From the NCBI GenBank assembly GCA_002712285.1, contig PATC01000042.1:1-51005 (forward strand): a DNA stretch of 51,005 nt. The letters run 5' to 3'. Position numbers and translations under genes: made by a program. Positions 50,309 through 51,005 of this stretch are shown here, piece after piece. Each line of letters starts with the position of its first letter. The stretch's first letter is position 1. The notes under the pieces are model-generated. The model did no database searches. It saw only the letters and a program-made list of their open reading frames with translations, and had not been told where the DNA came from. This DNA comes from Methanobacteriota archaeon (GTDB taxonomy: Archaea; Thermoplasmatota; Poseidoniia; Poseidoniales; Thalassarchaeaceae).

Positions 50309-51005
50309 TTGGCTGATGATGAGAAAGATATGGCCACCTGTGGCGCTTGCCAAGCAGAAGTTCCCGCAGATTCTGAGAGTTGTCCAAACTGTGGCGTATC
50401 CTTTTCTGGAATCGTCGAGGACAACTTAGGCGAATGTGGCGCTTGTTCAGCTCTTGTCCCACTCGACTCGAAGACGTGTCCTCAGTGTGGCGTACTTTTC
50501 GTGCATGATGATGTGGTTGCAGTTCTCTCCGATTGGATGGCGACTACTGGTCTTGATGTCGAGACTCTTTTCGGACGCTTAGATACCGATGGTAACGGTC
50601 ACATCGATACCGAGGAATTACGGACGGGTTTGATTGCTCTCAAGATTGCAGCATTGCCGCCAGTTGAAGTGGATCGTCTAATTGCAGAGATAGATCAGGA
50701 CAACAATGGCGAGATTGAACTTGGTGAACTTCAATTTATTCTTTCTAGTGGGTCTATGCAGTATGCAGACTCCGTTTTAGACCGTGTAATGAAGAAGCAC
50801 GACATTTCTGACTCCGACTCGTTCCTACAGTTCGCGCGTTCATTCGATGAGAACGAAAATCGATATTTGGATCAGAAAGAACTCAACAAGGCCGCTGAAG
50901 CATTTGTCGATAAGCCAGAGCCAGAGATGGCGGATGAGGCTGAAGAGGAAGAAGAGCCTGAGGCTGAAGAGGAAGAAGAGCCTGAGGCTGAAGAGGAAGA
51001 AGAGC
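50309..51005 (+). CDS. Zinc-ribbon plus EF-hand protein with acidic repeat tail (3' truncated by window edge)
   Basis: The frame runs off the window; 232 codons are seen. I chose TTG 50309 because GGGGGAG (50297-50303) lies 5 nt upstream; ATG 50330 has no such site. Two zinc ribbons come first (Cys11/14 with Cys25/28, and Cys43/46 with Cys57/60). They are followed by two canonical EF-hand loops (92-103 DTDGNGHIDTEE; 129-140 DQDNNGEIELGE), a third degenerate loop (180-191), and a tail of EAEEEEEP repeats. No signal peptide or TM is seen so far. The ribbon-to-EF spacing (35) and EF-to-EF spacing (37) equal those in the protein at 28240, and both share the linker LKIAALP. Calcium-dependent adaptor or regulator is the likely role. 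Confidence 0.85.
   Translation, partial: MADDEKDMATCGACQAEVPADSESCPNCGVSFSGIVEDNLGECGACSALVPLDSKTCPQCGVLFVHDDVVAVLSDWMATTGLDVETLFGRLDTDGNGHIDTEELRTGLIALKIAALPPVEVDRLIAEIDQDNNGEIELGELQFILSSGSMQYADSVLDRVMKKHDISDSDSFLQFARSFDENENRYLDQKELNKAAEAFVDKPEPEMADEAEEEEEPEAEEEEEPEAEEEEE
50936..51005 (+). repeat. In-frame 24-bp tandem repeat (acidic tail)
   Basis: Two identical 24-base copies (from 50936 and 50960) plus 22 bases of a third reach the window edge. Each encodes EAEEEEEP. Perfect identity suggests recent expansion and probable copy-number variation; assembly collapse at this point is also possible. Confidence 0.9.

Overview
The window looks like a compact stretch of chromosome from a planktonic euryarchaeon. 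The best fit is Marine Group II (Candidatus Poseidoniales, Thermoplasmatota) or a close relative. The archaeal signature genes are archaeal-type prolyl-tRNA synthetase, PAN proteasomal ATPase, the small primase subunit PriS, MBF1, Tsr3, KptA, isopentenyl phosphate kinase, a split transketolase and a MamK/MreB-like actin. The assignment rests on gene content read by eye, not on a phylogeny. Coding density is very high: genes abut or overlap by 4 nt (ATGA/GTGA), several convergent pairs overlap, the longest gap I see is about 135 bases (39282-39415), and I found no tRNA, rRNA, CRISPR or insertion sequence.

Layout. 1-6540: 3' end of alaS, a Frag1/DRAM-like membrane protein, a Nudix hydrolase, malate dehydrogenase, a CPBP protease and etfBA. 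6540-7853: an AT-rich membrane-protein locus split by one in-frame TAA, with a DUF4145/HEPN-like C-terminus. 7848-10375: isoprenoid genes, IPK plus a fused IPP isomerase-prenyl diphosphate synthase. 10448-15437: a zinc-ribbon protein, KptA, thiolase, a double-zinc-ribbon protein, the actin homologue and a membrane zinc-ribbon protein. 15468-18591: coaBC, proS and a C-terminal remnant of a sterol desaturase/fatty acid hydroxylase. 18559-23200 (minus): membrane protein, the two transketolase halves and an OPT transporter. 23289-32191: a PMR1/SPCA-like P-type ATPase, menaquinone (futalosine pathway) genes mqnE, mqnA and mqnD, a large secreted/membrane calcium-binding sensor-like protein and a half-size deoxyhypusine hydroxylase-like HEAT protein. 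32288-36797: small zinc protein, PriS, a Pro-rich repeat protein, a Lys/Arg-rich membrane protein and an alpha/beta hydrolase. 36805-44044: acyltransferase, CNNM/CorB-like protein, MetG, Tsr3, MBF1 and PAN. 44082-49299: a histidine-degradation operon (ftcD, fchA, long-form hutU, hutH). 49292-51005: a DUF835 protein and the start of a zinc-ribbon/EF-hand protein that runs off the window.

How it fits together. EtfAB, thiolase, the OPT transporter and the hut genes point to a heterotroph using peptides, amino acids and acyl compounds. The futalosine genes point to menaquinone respiration. The most unusual content is (a) a zinc-ribbon plus paired EF-hand module present in two proteins with identical internal spacing, one of them a transmembrane protein with calcium-type repeats on the other side of the membrane, in a window that also encodes a Ca/Mn-type P-ATPase; (b) a protein equal to one half of eukaryotic deoxyhypusine hydroxylase; and (c) the IDI-prenyltransferase fusion beside IPK.
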